Shown here piece by piece: positions 52,517 through 60,724 of a DNA stretch of 64,000 nucleotides (position 1 is the stretch's first letter; every line of letters starts with the position of its first letter). Made by a program: the position numbers and the translations under genes. The stretch is from NCBI GenBank assembly GCA_046350555.1, contig JAXMAF010000018.1, positions 50,443 to 114,442 on the forward strand. Direction: 5' to 3'. The notes beneath the pieces were generated by a model. The model was not told the DNA's origin. It saw nothing but the letters and a program-made list of their open reading frames with translations, and ran no database searches. The stretch comes from JAXMAF01 sp046350555. Lineage in GTDB: Bacteria > Planctomycetota > Phycisphaerae > Phycisphaerales > SM1A02.

Positions 52517-55225
52517 ATGAGCGCCGCAACGACCATCGCCACCACGCTCGCCGCGGCCACCGCCGGCTCGCCGGCTCGACGCCGCTTCAACCCCTTTCGC
52601 GCGCTGCTCGACCTGTTCAGCTCGGTCCCGTTCGGCATCGTCCTGCTGACGCTTCTCTTCCTCTACTGCACCATCGGCTCCGCCGGCGTCATCTACCCGA
52701 TTCATCCGAACGTCTTCGACGCCGACCATTGGGTCCACGCCCAGCTTCGCACGTGGCGGCCATTCGAGCTCACCGAGTTCGAATGGTTCCATTGGTGGCC
52801 GTTCAACCTGCTCATCCTGTTGATCTGCCTCAACGTGGCGATCACGACGGTGCGCCGAATCCGCCTGTCGGTGGTGAACCTTGGCGTCTGGATGATCCAC
52901 ACCGGCATCATCATCCTCGCCATCGGCAGCGTCATCTACTTCTCGCGGAAGGTCGAGGGCGATGCACCGGTCGTGCGCCGCCAGATCGTCGCGGAGATCG
53001 ACACGCCCGCCGGTCCGGTGCGCACGTCGCTGCTCGCGATGCCCGGGGCCGTCGCGGAGCTGGACACGCCCGACGGACCGTGGCGGCTGGAAGTCGCCCA
53101 GATCGATCCCGCCTGGGAGATCCGCAGCGGAAGCGACGTCGGGAAGATGGCGTACAGCGTGAACGTGGTCGTGACGTCTCCCATCGGCGCGACGGCCCCA
53201 TCGGACACGGCGGGATCGAATGCGCCGGCGTCCGACCCGTCGAAGCGACCCCAGCGCTTCATGCGGCAGCTTCTCGCCGACCACCCCGAGTACACGGAGG
53301 ACGTGCTCTTCACCGACAACCCGCAGCAGCCGATGCAGCGGGCGGTCAAGGCGACCGGCAAGCCGCTCGTGGCCGACGCGCTGCGCCTGGCGCTCGACTA
53401 CGAGCCCGCCCGCTGGTTCTACCTCAAGAACGATGCCGACAAGAGCTGGGCCCTCTATGTGCGGCGCCCCGGCGAGCAGGAGTGGCACGAGCGCAGGATC
53501 GAAGGGCTGCCGCTCTACAACGACTACATCGCGTCGCGCGACGACGTGATCCAGCCACCCGGCGAGACGCCGCTCCCGCTCGATCCCATCGACGTCGCCA
53601 TCCCCGCGACTTCGCCGGACGACCCGTTCAAGGACGTCACGTTCCGCGCCACCGGCTACCTGCGCTATGCGATGACGCGCACCCAGTTCGCCGATGGCGG
53701 GCCGCAGGCGGCGCTCAATCCCGCGGTCTGGCTGAGCGTCGGCTTCGACGAGAAGCAGAAGCACGACCTCGAGCTCTTCGCGTTCGATCCGGCGCGCCGG
53801 CGCGCCGACCAGGGCATCATCGCGTTTCGCTGGGTCAGGAGCGCCGAGGAGCTCCAGGCGCTGCTCAAGCCCCCCACGCTCGATTTCGACGTTCCGTCCT
53901 CCAGCGGCGGCGCGCGGATCAGGTTCTCCGCGCCGATCACCGACCTCGCCCGCGTGAACCCTTCCCTCGCGTTCGCGCCGATCGAGGGCAGCGACTATTC
54001 CTGGCGGGTCTTCAACGTCGAGGATGACATCGGCCTCTCCTCGGGCTCGGCGTCGGTCGCGATCGTCGAGCTGAAGTCGTCGCGGCCGGAGACGCCGGCG
54101 GCGGCGAACGGCGCTCCGGCGACCGCCGCGGGCGATGGAGGCCGCGTGGTGCGCCGCTGGGTCTTCGACGACCCCGCGCTCACGCGCGACGTGCCCGAGG
54201 GCGCCGTCGCCCCGACCGTCGGCGCCAGCACGCTCGTCGACGACCGCGTGGAGATCCGCTATCGCCCCGGCGCCGGGCGCGCGGTGCTCACGATCGTCGC
54301 CGGTCCTGACGAGCGCGACCTCGGCATGGTCGTCGCCGCGAGCAATCAGCAGGCCCGCGTCGTTCCGCTGCGCGTGGATCAGCCGACCACGATCGGCGGC
54401 GGGCTCTCGCTCGTCGTCACCGACTACTTTCCCCGCGCCATCTCCATCACCAAGCCACTGGTCGTGCCGCGCGAACAGCGCATGCGCGACGCCGCCGAGT
54501 TCTTCGCGCAAGCCAGGATCGAAGTCGACGGGCAGAGCGGACACTCGGTGCGCTTCAGCGGCGGCACGCCGTGGCTCGCCTTCCACCGATACGTCTTCTC
54601 CGGACCGGAGCGCGTCCTGCGCAGGCAGGTCTTCGAGCCGACGCTGGTGACCCTCGCGGACGGCCGCGAGATCGAGGTGCTCTTCTCGCGACAGCGCCTT
54701 CCGCTGCCCGCGCCGGTGGCGCTGGACGACTTCCGGCTGACCACGCACATCGGCGGCTTCACGGGCGAGGCCTCGACGATCCGCAACTACACGAGCTTCG
54801 TGCGCTTCGACGAGAACACGGCGGACGACGCGCCGTCCGCACCGCTCGATCCGCGTTGGGGCGCACCGGTGGCCCTGAGCGTGAACGAACCGATCAGCCG
54901 CGACGGATGGTGGTTCTTCCAGGCGCAGTGGGACCCGCCGGACGAGGCGCGCGCCGCGGGCCAGCGGGCCAGCGCCGGCCTCAACTACACGGTGCTCGGC
55001 GTCGGCAACCGCGACGGCGTCTGGGTGCAGCTCGCCGGCTGCATCGTGGCGGTCTCGGGCATGATCTACGCCTTCTACGTGAAGCCGCTCATCAAGCGGA
55101 GGCGGCAGCTCGCGGTCCAGCGCCAGGTCGAGGCGATGGCCGCCCGAGGCGAACTGCCGGCTGGTGCGCGGGTGCGCCCGCTCGGTTCGGCGACCCTCGT
55201 CGGCGCCGCCGACGGACGTCAATGA
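52517..55225 (+). CDS. ResB/Ccs1-type cytochrome c biogenesis protein
   Basis: With CcsA this forms the system II heme exporter and cytochrome c synthase. The 902-residue product has the ResB layout: FGIVLLTLLFLYCTIGSAG, FNLLILLICLNVAITTVRR and SVVNLGVWMIHTGIIILAIG form three N-terminal helices. A very large extracytoplasmic domain (about 145-820) includes PLYNDYIASRDDVIQPPGE and SVNEPISRDGWWFFQAQWDP. A last helix (VQLAGCIVAVSGMIYAFYVKPLI) ends the protein. The periplasmic domain is larger than in typical ResB. It overlaps the next gene by 4 bp (ATGA), so the two are coupled. Confidence 0.9.
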   Translation: MSAATTIATTLAAATAGSPARRRFNPFRALLDLFSSVPFGIVLLTLLFLYCTIGSAGVIYPIHPNVFDADHWVHAQLRTWRPFELTEFEWFHWWPFNLLILLICLNVAITTVRRIRLSVVNLGVWMIHTGIIILAIGSVIYFSRKVEGDAPVVRRQIVAEIDTPAGPVRTSLLAMPGAVAELDTPDGPWRLEVAQIDPAWEIRSGSDVGKMAYSVNVVVTSPIGATAPSDTAGSNAPASDPSKRPQRFMRQLLADHPEYTEDVLFTDNPQQPMQRAVKATGKPLVADALRLALDYEPARWFYLKNDADKSWALYVRRPGEQEWHERRIEGLPLYNDYIASRDDVIQPPGETPLPLDPIDVAIPATSPDDPFKDVTFRATGYLRYAMTRTQFADGGPQAALNPAVWLSVGFDEKQKHDLELFAFDPARRRADQGIIAFRWVRSAEELQALLKPPTLDFDVPSSSGGARIRFSAPITDLARVNPSLAFAPIEGSDYSWRVFNVEDDIGLSSGSASVAIVELKSSRPETPAAANGAPATAAGDGGRVVRRWVFDDPALTRDVPEGAVAPTVGASTLVDDRVEIRYRPGAGRAVLTIVAGPDERDLGMVVAASNQQARVVPLRVDQPTTIGGGLSLVVTDYFPRAISITKPLVVPREQRMRDAAEFFAQARIEVDGQSGHSVRFSGGTPWLAFHRYVFSGPERVLRRQVFEPTLVTLADGREIEVLFSRQRLPLPAPVALDDFRLTTHIGGFTGEASTIRNYTSFVRFDENTADDAPSAPLDPRWGAPVALSVNEPISRDGWWFFQAQWDPPDEARAAGQRASAGLNYTVLGVGNRDGVWVQLAGCIVAVSGMIYAFYVKPLIKRRRQLAVQRQVEAMAARGELPAGARVRPLGSATLVGAADGRQ

Positions 55226-57336
55226 TGGGATCAACCATGAACATTGGGCACATTGGGCACATTGGGAACAGCGGGAACAGCCGGAAGACGCACTGGCAGA
55301 ACTGGTGGCTGCCCCTCTCGGTGGCGCTGGTCGTGCTCGGGCTCTCGGCGTTCTTCGCGGGCTCGCGCTTCGGCCGCGGCGGCGCCGGCGGCGTCGACGG
55401 CTTCGCCGCGCAGGTCGATCTCGCGCCGTTCGGATCGATCGCCGTGCACACGGAAGGACGGCTCAAGTCCTTCGATTCCTTCGCCAACGGCATGGTCTCC
55501 CTGGTGAGCGGACCGAGGAAGATCGCCGGACAGACGCCTGGATTCACCTACCTGGACATGCTCTTCCGTCCGGCGGCGTATGCCGATGCCGACGTCATCT
55601 ACGTGAAGAACAAGCCGGTGCGCGCCCAGATCGCCGAGGCGCTCGTCGCCGCCTACGCCAGCGCGCCGGAATCCGCGCGGAACGAACTGCGCACCCGCCT
55701 CGACGGCTTCGTCGAGACGGGACTCGTCTCGCCGAAGCTGCTGCGCGATCCGGCGCTCGCGCCGCTCATCGACCGATTGCAGTCGGACCTCATCCGCACC
55801 GAGAAGGTCGTGGGCGCGATGTCGACGGCCTTCGCCGTGATGCGTCCGGAGCAGTTGCTCGGCCGACTCCGCATCGTTCCACCGCCCCTGGCGGCGACGG
55901 GCCCCGCGATGCAGCCCGGTTCGCCCGACGCCGGCGACCGGTCCGCGAGCCCCGCAAGCGCGACGGCCCAGGCCGCCGGCGCACTCGACGCGCCCTGGCA
56001 TGGCATCCAGGAGCTTCTCCCGGCGCGCGGCGCCAACGGCGAGGTGTCCCTCGGCGAGATCGAGGGCCTCGATCCTGCGCTCGGCCGGACGATCGGCGCG
56101 CAGTGGGCCGATCTCGCCGGCGCGTGGACCGCGGGCGACGCCGGCGCGACCAACCGCGCCATCGCCGCGCTCTCCGAGACGCTGCCGAAGGTGAATCCCG
56201 CGGCGTATCCAGCTCGCGACCGGCTCTCGCTGGAGAGCTGGTACTTCGCGGTCGACAACATGAGCTGGGTCTGGCTGGTCTACATGGTGGGCGTGCTGCC
56301 GCTGTTCATGTGGGCGGTCTACCGCTGGCCGACGGCGCTGCGCATCGGCCTGGCGCTCTTCGTGGTCGCCCTGCTCCTCCAGACGACCGCCGTCGGCGTC
56401 CGCTGGTACGTCTCGGGACGCTGGCCCAACTCCAACATGTTCGAGGCCGTCACCACCGCGTCATGGTTCGGGGCGTGCACCGCGCTGCTGGTGGAGATCC
56501 TCCTGCGGCGCTCGATGATGCGCGGGATCTTCGCCCTCGCCGCGGCGTTCGCCTCGATGACCGCGCTGATGGCGGCGCACTTCCTGCCGGTCTACCTCAA
56601 TCCGAACATCGGCAACATGATGCCGGTGCTCCACGACGTGTGGCTCTACATCCACACCAACGTGATCATCTTCAGCTACTGCCTCATCTTCATGGCCGCG
56701 GTCTCGGCGGCCCTCTACCTCGGCTGGCGGCTCGTGGGCGGCGCGCCGACCTACGCCAAGGTCGGCGGTGCCGGTTCGCTCATCATCCCGGCGCGCGCCG
56801 ACACGGTTCGAAGCGAGGCGTCGCCGCTGGTCCGCGCCACCGGCCTGCGGAGCGAAGGCGTCGGCGCCGCGCTGCTGCGCTCGGCGCGGACCCCGGCGCT
56901 CGCGGGCATCGGCGGCGCGATCGTCGGCGGTGACGAAGGGCTCGCCGGACCCGGCCGGCACGGCGGCGCGGCCACGTCGCCGATCGCGTCGGCGGCGACC
57001 GACGACGCCGCGCTCGGAATCCGGCGCTCGCCCGGCGAGATCTTCGACGGCGTCACGATGGTGCTCATGGAGCTCTCCTTCGTGCTCCTCTGGACCGGGA
57101 TCGTGATGGGCGCCATCTGGGCCGATCACTCCTGGGGGCGTCCCTGGGGCTGGGATCCCAAGGAGGTCTTCGCCCTCAACACGTTCCTCGTCTTCGCCAT
57201 CCTCGTCCACGTCCGGCTGAAGGTGAAGGACAAGGGACTCTGGACGGCGATCCTCGCGCTCTCCGGCGCGGGCGTCATGCTCTTCAACTGGATCGTGATC
57301 AACTTCGTGATCGCCGGCCTGCACTCGTACGCGTAG
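55222..57336 (+). CDS. CcsA/CcmF-like cytochrome c assembly protein
   Basis: The 704-residue product contains the heme-handling motif WGRPWGWDPKE (about 638-648), with nearby His residues in IHTNVIIFSY and DHSWGRP. Eight or so helices lie between about 350 and 700. The N-terminal third is a soluble extracytoplasmic domain after one helix (about 28-48), with FGSIAVHTEGRLKSFDSFANGMV, a feature shared with planctomycete CcsA fusions. The extreme N-terminus is a 9-bp DNA repeat read as NIGHIGHIGNSGNSR. The second ATG (55225) and one at 55237 are alternative starts. It is coupled to the ResB-type gene. Confidence 0.92.
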   Translation: MMGSTMNIGHIGHIGNSGNSRKTHWQNWWLPLSVALVVLGLSAFFAGSRFGRGGAGGVDGFAAQVDLAPFGSIAVHTEGRLKSFDSFANGMVSLVSGPRKIAGQTPGFTYLDMLFRPAAYADADVIYVKNKPVRAQIAEALVAAYASAPESARNELRTRLDGFVETGLVSPKLLRDPALAPLIDRLQSDLIRTEKVVGAMSTAFAVMRPEQLLGRLRIVPPPLAATGPAMQPGSPDAGDRSASPASATAQAAGALDAPWHGIQELLPARGANGEVSLGEIEGLDPALGRTIGAQWADLAGAWTAGDAGATNRAIAALSETLPKVNPAAYPARDRLSLESWYFAVDNMSWVWLVYMVGVLPLFMWAVYRWPTALRIGLALFVVALLLQTTAVGVRWYVSGRWPNSNMFEAVTTASWFGACTALLVEILLRRSMMRGIFALAAAFASMTALMAAHFLPVYLNPNIGNMMPVLHDVWLYIHTNVIIFSYCLIFMAAVSAALYLGWRLVGGAPTYAKVGGAGSLIIPARADTVRSEASPLVRATGLRSEGVGAALLRSARTPALAGIGGAIVGGDEGLAGPGRHGGAATSPIASAATDDAALGIRRSPGEIFDGVTMVLMELSFVLLWTGIVMGAIWADHSWGRPWGWDPKEVFALNTFLVFAILVHVRLKVKDKGLWTAILALSGAGVMLFNWIVINFVIAGLHSYA

Positions 57337-57413
57337 CGCCCGAGAACACTGCGGCGGTCCCGGCTGCGGCGGAGTTGCCGTGCGCTCGCCCGGCCTCCCG
57401 CGATCGCCGCCGG

Positions 57414-58719
57414 TCACCGACACCCGAAGACGGCCGCGTCCCCCAGTTGCTCGGCGATGCGGAAGAGCTGGTTGTACTTCGCGGTCCGGTCGCTCCGCGC
57501 CGGGGCGCCGGTCTTGATCTGGCCGCAGTTGGTCGCGACGGCGATGTCGGCGATCGTCGAGTCCTCCGTCTCCCCGCTGCGATGGCTCAGGACGGCCGAG
57601 TACCCGCGGCGCGTCGCCAGGTTCACCGCCTCGAACGTCTCGCTGAGCGTGCCGATCTGGTTCACCTTCACGAGGATCGCGTTCGCGCAGCCTTCGTCGA
57701 TTCCCTTGCGCAGGAACTTCGGGTTGGTGACGAAGAGATCGTCGCCGACGAGCTGCACCTTCGACCCGAGCGCCCCCGTGAGCTTCTTCCAGCCCGACCA
57801 GTCGTCCTCCGCGAGGCCGTCCTCGATCGAGCGGATCGGCCACTTCGCGCACCAGCTCGACCAGAGGTCGATCATCTCGTCGCTCGAGAGCACGCGGTTG
57901 GGGTCGCTCTTGAAGAAGCAGTAGCCGTGCTTGCCGCGCTTCTCCGCCTCGTTGGCCAGCTCGCTCATCGCCGGATCGAGGGCGATGAAGAAGTGCTCGC
58001 CGAGCCTGTACGGCGACTTCTCGATCGCCGCGGCGATGAGCTCGAGCGCCTCCTCGTTCGACTTGAGGTTCGGCGCGAAGCCGCCCTCGTCGCCGACGGT
58101 GGTCGAGAGCCGCTTGTCGTGAAGCACGCGCCGCAGCAGGTGGTAGACCTCGACGCTCGCCCGCATCGCCTCGGAGAAGTCGTCGAACCCCCACGGCTGG
58201 ATCATGAACTCCTGGAAGTCCACGGTGTTGTCGGCGTGCTTGCCGCCGTTGAGGATGTTGAGCATCGGCACCGGCAGGGTGCGCGCCGCTGCGCCACCGA
58301 GGTAGCGGAAGAGGGGCTGCTTCGTCGCCGCCGCCGCGGCGTGCGCCACCGCCAACGAGACGCCGAGCGTCGCATTCGCGCCGAGCACCGACTTGTTCGG
58401 CGTTCCGTCGATGGCGCAGAGCATCTGGTCCACCTGCTCCTGGTCGCGGCTGTCCATGCCGAGCAGCTCGGGGCCGATGCGACGCGGCACCGCCTTCATG
58501 ACGCCCTTGCCCATCCAGCGACTTTGTCGTCGTCGCGCAAGGGCTTCGACGGCCTCGTGCTCGCTGCTCGCGCCGGAGGGAACGGCCGCGCGCCGATCGT
58601 CCCGCAAGGTCGATCAGCGTCACCTCGCACTCGATCGTGGGGCTGTCGCGCGAGTCGAGGATCTGCCGGGCGTGGATGTGTTCGATCTCTAGCCGGCGTG
58701 GGGGAATATACAGCGCCAC
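57414..58719 (-). CDS. eno: Enolase, with interrupted N-terminal frame
   Basis: Catalyses 2-phosphoglycerate to PEP in glycolysis. Residues from about position 100 to the C-terminus form one clean frame with VGDEGGFAPNL, SIEDGLAEDDW, the catalytic Lys in LVKVNQIGTLSET and SHRSGETEDSTIADIAVA. The N-terminus is split. HIHARQILDSRDSPTIECEVTL reads in one frame, then DDRRAAVPSGASSEHEAVE in another after an apparent extra T (CTTGCG for CTGCG, near 58605). A short out-of-frame stretch follows near 58515-58545, where a third frame reads LRDDDK as expected. The start codon is unclear; GTG 58719 is the outer limit. Enolase is normally essential, so sequence error is likely. Confidence 0.9.
58705..58710 (-). 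promoter_or_regulatory. Possible -10 box of eno
   Basis: On the minus strand TATATT stands out in GC-rich DNA about 25 bp before the first recognisable enolase codons. No good -35 box is seen at 17 bp. If this is the -10 element, the leader is very short. Confidence 0.35.
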
Positions 58720-58817
58720 CGCGTCGCGCTCGAGGGCTGCAGGCCGGCCGCGCGCCGGGCGAACCCGCTGGATCGCGAACGTCAGACGCGTCCCAGTCGA
58801 TTCTCCCCACGCCTCAC

Positions 58818-59894
58818 CTAACCCCATTCACGAGCCGCCGCTGTGGGCGATGGGTCGAATGCATGGAGGCCGACTGGAATCCATATCACATCGGCCGCGG
58901 CGGCTCCGTCGGGACGCGGCCGATCATCAGCGTTGCCTGTCCTCGGAGCCGCCGCGACGACATTCCTCACGACCTGCTTCGATGTGCCGTCGAGGCGTGC
59001 ATTGGGCAGTCCTGGTGAGCGGATGGTCGGCGGCAATCGGCTCGGGATCGTGGACGTCGAGCAGCGCCAGCGAGCCCGGATGGCTGGCGATGAGCGCTGC
59101 TGCCACGTGGTCGACCATGAAGCGCGGCTCGTGTTGATGAAGACCACGTCGGGCTCATGATCGACGAGCGCCGCGTCGACGAAGCGGCGGTTCTCCGGCC
59201 GCCCATCGATGTGGATCGACACGATGTCGCTGTCGGCGAAGAGCGTCGCGTCGTCCACCGGCACCGCGCCCGCGCGCTCCGCCGCATCGATGGTGCGCAG
59301 GTCGTTGTACAGGACGCGCATGCCGATGGCGCGCGCGACCTCGGCGACGCGCCGTCCGATGCGACCGAGCCCGAGGACGCCGAGCGTGCATTCCCCGAGC
59401 TGGCGACGGCCGACGACTTCGTTCCGCATGCGGTTCCACGCCTCGGCGGAGATCGCGGTGCGCAGGCCGGCCGCCAGGCGCGGGCGCAGCGCATCGCATA
59501 GGAGGCAGAGCACGTACTCGACGACAGCCTGCGTGTTGGCGTCGGGCGTGTTCACGACGACGATGGATCGGCGCCGGCACGCCACGAGGTCGATGTTGTC
59601 CACTCCCACGCCCGCGCGCCCGACCACGCGCAGCCGCGGCGCCCGCGCGAGCATCGCCTCGTCGACGATCGTGTAGGTGCGCACGACCAAGGCGTCCGCG
59701 ACGGCAAGCTGGCTCCAGAACTCGCCATCGCCGCCCGACCTGCCGTCACCCGACGGAGCGCCCGACGACCCGACCCCCGCTCCATCGGGAGACGCCCGGA
59801 CCACGCGGCACCGCGATTCCTCGAGCCATCGCTCCGCCTCGGCTGCCGCGCGCGCTCCAGGACAGGACGAGCGGCGGAGTGATGACGACGGCAT
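58818..59894 (-). CDS. D-3-phosphoglycerate-dehydrogenase-like NAD-dependent dehydrogenase, interrupted frame
   Basis: The frame encodes the 2-hydroxyacid dehydrogenase fold: GRAGVGVDNIDLVACRRR, VVNTPDANTQAVVEY, and the NAD motif LGVLGLGRIGRRVAEVARAIG with the distal acidic Asp. IVSIHIDGRPENRRFV and VVFINTSR follow. After INTSR a lost G (near 59119-59126) puts MVDHVAAALIASHPGSLALL in another frame, and a further indel near 59010-59018 restores GLPNA. The N-terminus is also doubtful, since AVVITPPLVLS in another frame resembles a real start. The last ten or so residues (IPVGLHAFDP) are the translation of the dispersed repeat. Catalytic His in the expected TPHI block is uncertain. Confidence 0.72.
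   Translation of the reverse strand: MPSSSLRRSSCPGARAAAEAERWLEESRCRVVRASPDGAGVGSSGAPSGDGRSGGDGEFWSQLAVADALVVRTYTIVDEAMLARAPRLRVVGRAGVGVDNIDLVACRRRSIVVVNTPDANTQAVVEYVLCLLCDALRPRLAAGLRTAISAEAWNRMRNEVVGRRQLGECTLGVLGLGRIGRRVAEVARAIGMRVLYNDLRTIDAAERAGAVPVDDATLFADSDIVSIHIDGRPENRRFVDAALVDHEPDVVFINTSRASWSTTWQQRSSPAIRARWRCSTSTIPSRLPPTIRSPGLPNARLDGTSKQVVRNVVAAAPRTGNADDRPRPDGAAAADVIWIPVGLHAFDPSPTAAAREWG
58839..58882. repeat. Dispersed repeat, copy 3 (inverted, at the dehydrogenase C-terminus)
   Basis: This 44-bp copy is in the opposite orientation to the other two. It is nearly identical to the intergenic copy through atcgcccacagc. It supplies the last codons of the dehydrogenase-like gene (IPVGLHAFDP before the stop). 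Confidence 0.75.
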
Positions 59895-60189
59895 CGATCG
59901 CGATCGTACGAGCCAAGTGACGAAGGTCGTGTGACCACCAACTGACGGCGGCGCGCCCGCCGTTGACGCCCTGCGCCCGGAGCCGTAGAGTCGCCTACGT
60001 TCCGGGACGCCCATCGGGACGCGTCACGCGGCGGATGGCGGCGGAAACCGCGGAGCAGCAACGAACGCTGTCCACGCCTCCAACCGCCCGACCTCGACGG
60101 CCCGCCGAGTGCCAGTCCGTCTCGCCTGTCGCGCCCGATCGCAGTCCGATTCGAAGCTCCCGCCATCGCCCCAACGCCCATTCACGAGG

Positions 60190-60503
60190 ATTCGAAATCG
60201 AACAATAGCCGACCTGATCGAAGCCGTGACCGCCGACTTCGGTGGCTCAGGCGGACGCCGCGCAGCCGTCGATGCGCTCTTCACGAACATCGCCAAGGAG
60301 TCCAGCCGCGACGGCATGGTCAACATCGCCGGCTTCGGCAACTTCGTGAAGAAGCACCGCCTGGCCTGCATGGGGCGTATCCAAGCGACGAAGGAGCCCT
60401 TCAGATCAAGGCCTCGACCACGGTCAACTTCCGCCCGGCGACGCAGTTGAAGGGCGCAGATGTCGTAGTCGCCGATCCTGCTGGTCGGCGGCGAACCGAG
60501 TGA
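60190..60503 (+). CDS. HU/IHF-family histone-like DNA-binding protein, interrupted frame
   Basis: The frame encodes ADLIEAVTADFGGS, AVDALFTNIAKESSRDGMVNIAGFGNFVKKHR and GRIQATKEPF, the helical and beta-arm parts of HU. At 60400-60405 a base appears lost (ttcag for ttccag), and the next frame continues with IKASTTVNFRPATQLK, the conserved HU C-terminus, to the stop at 60503. In 60241-60270 a second pair of small losses is suspected, because the shifted frame reads QADAAQ as expected. No standard start codon sits at the normal distance, so the 5' end is approximate. Confidence 0.75.
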
Positions 60504-60724
60504 AACGCTGGTCGAAGCTCAGCAGGCCGATTCGCTGCCGCCGTGCGGTCGGTGCCGCCGCCGCGCTGCTTTTCGCTGACCGTGCCGCCGGTGCTGGTGT
60601 TGCATGCCATGCGATGGCCGTGCGGCGAGCGCCGCATCGCCCGGCGCTACCTGGTGACGCGCCATCCGCTCGACCGCGCGCGGTCGAACAACGAGTGCTC
60701 GCCGGGGGCCAAGGACGTCCTTCC

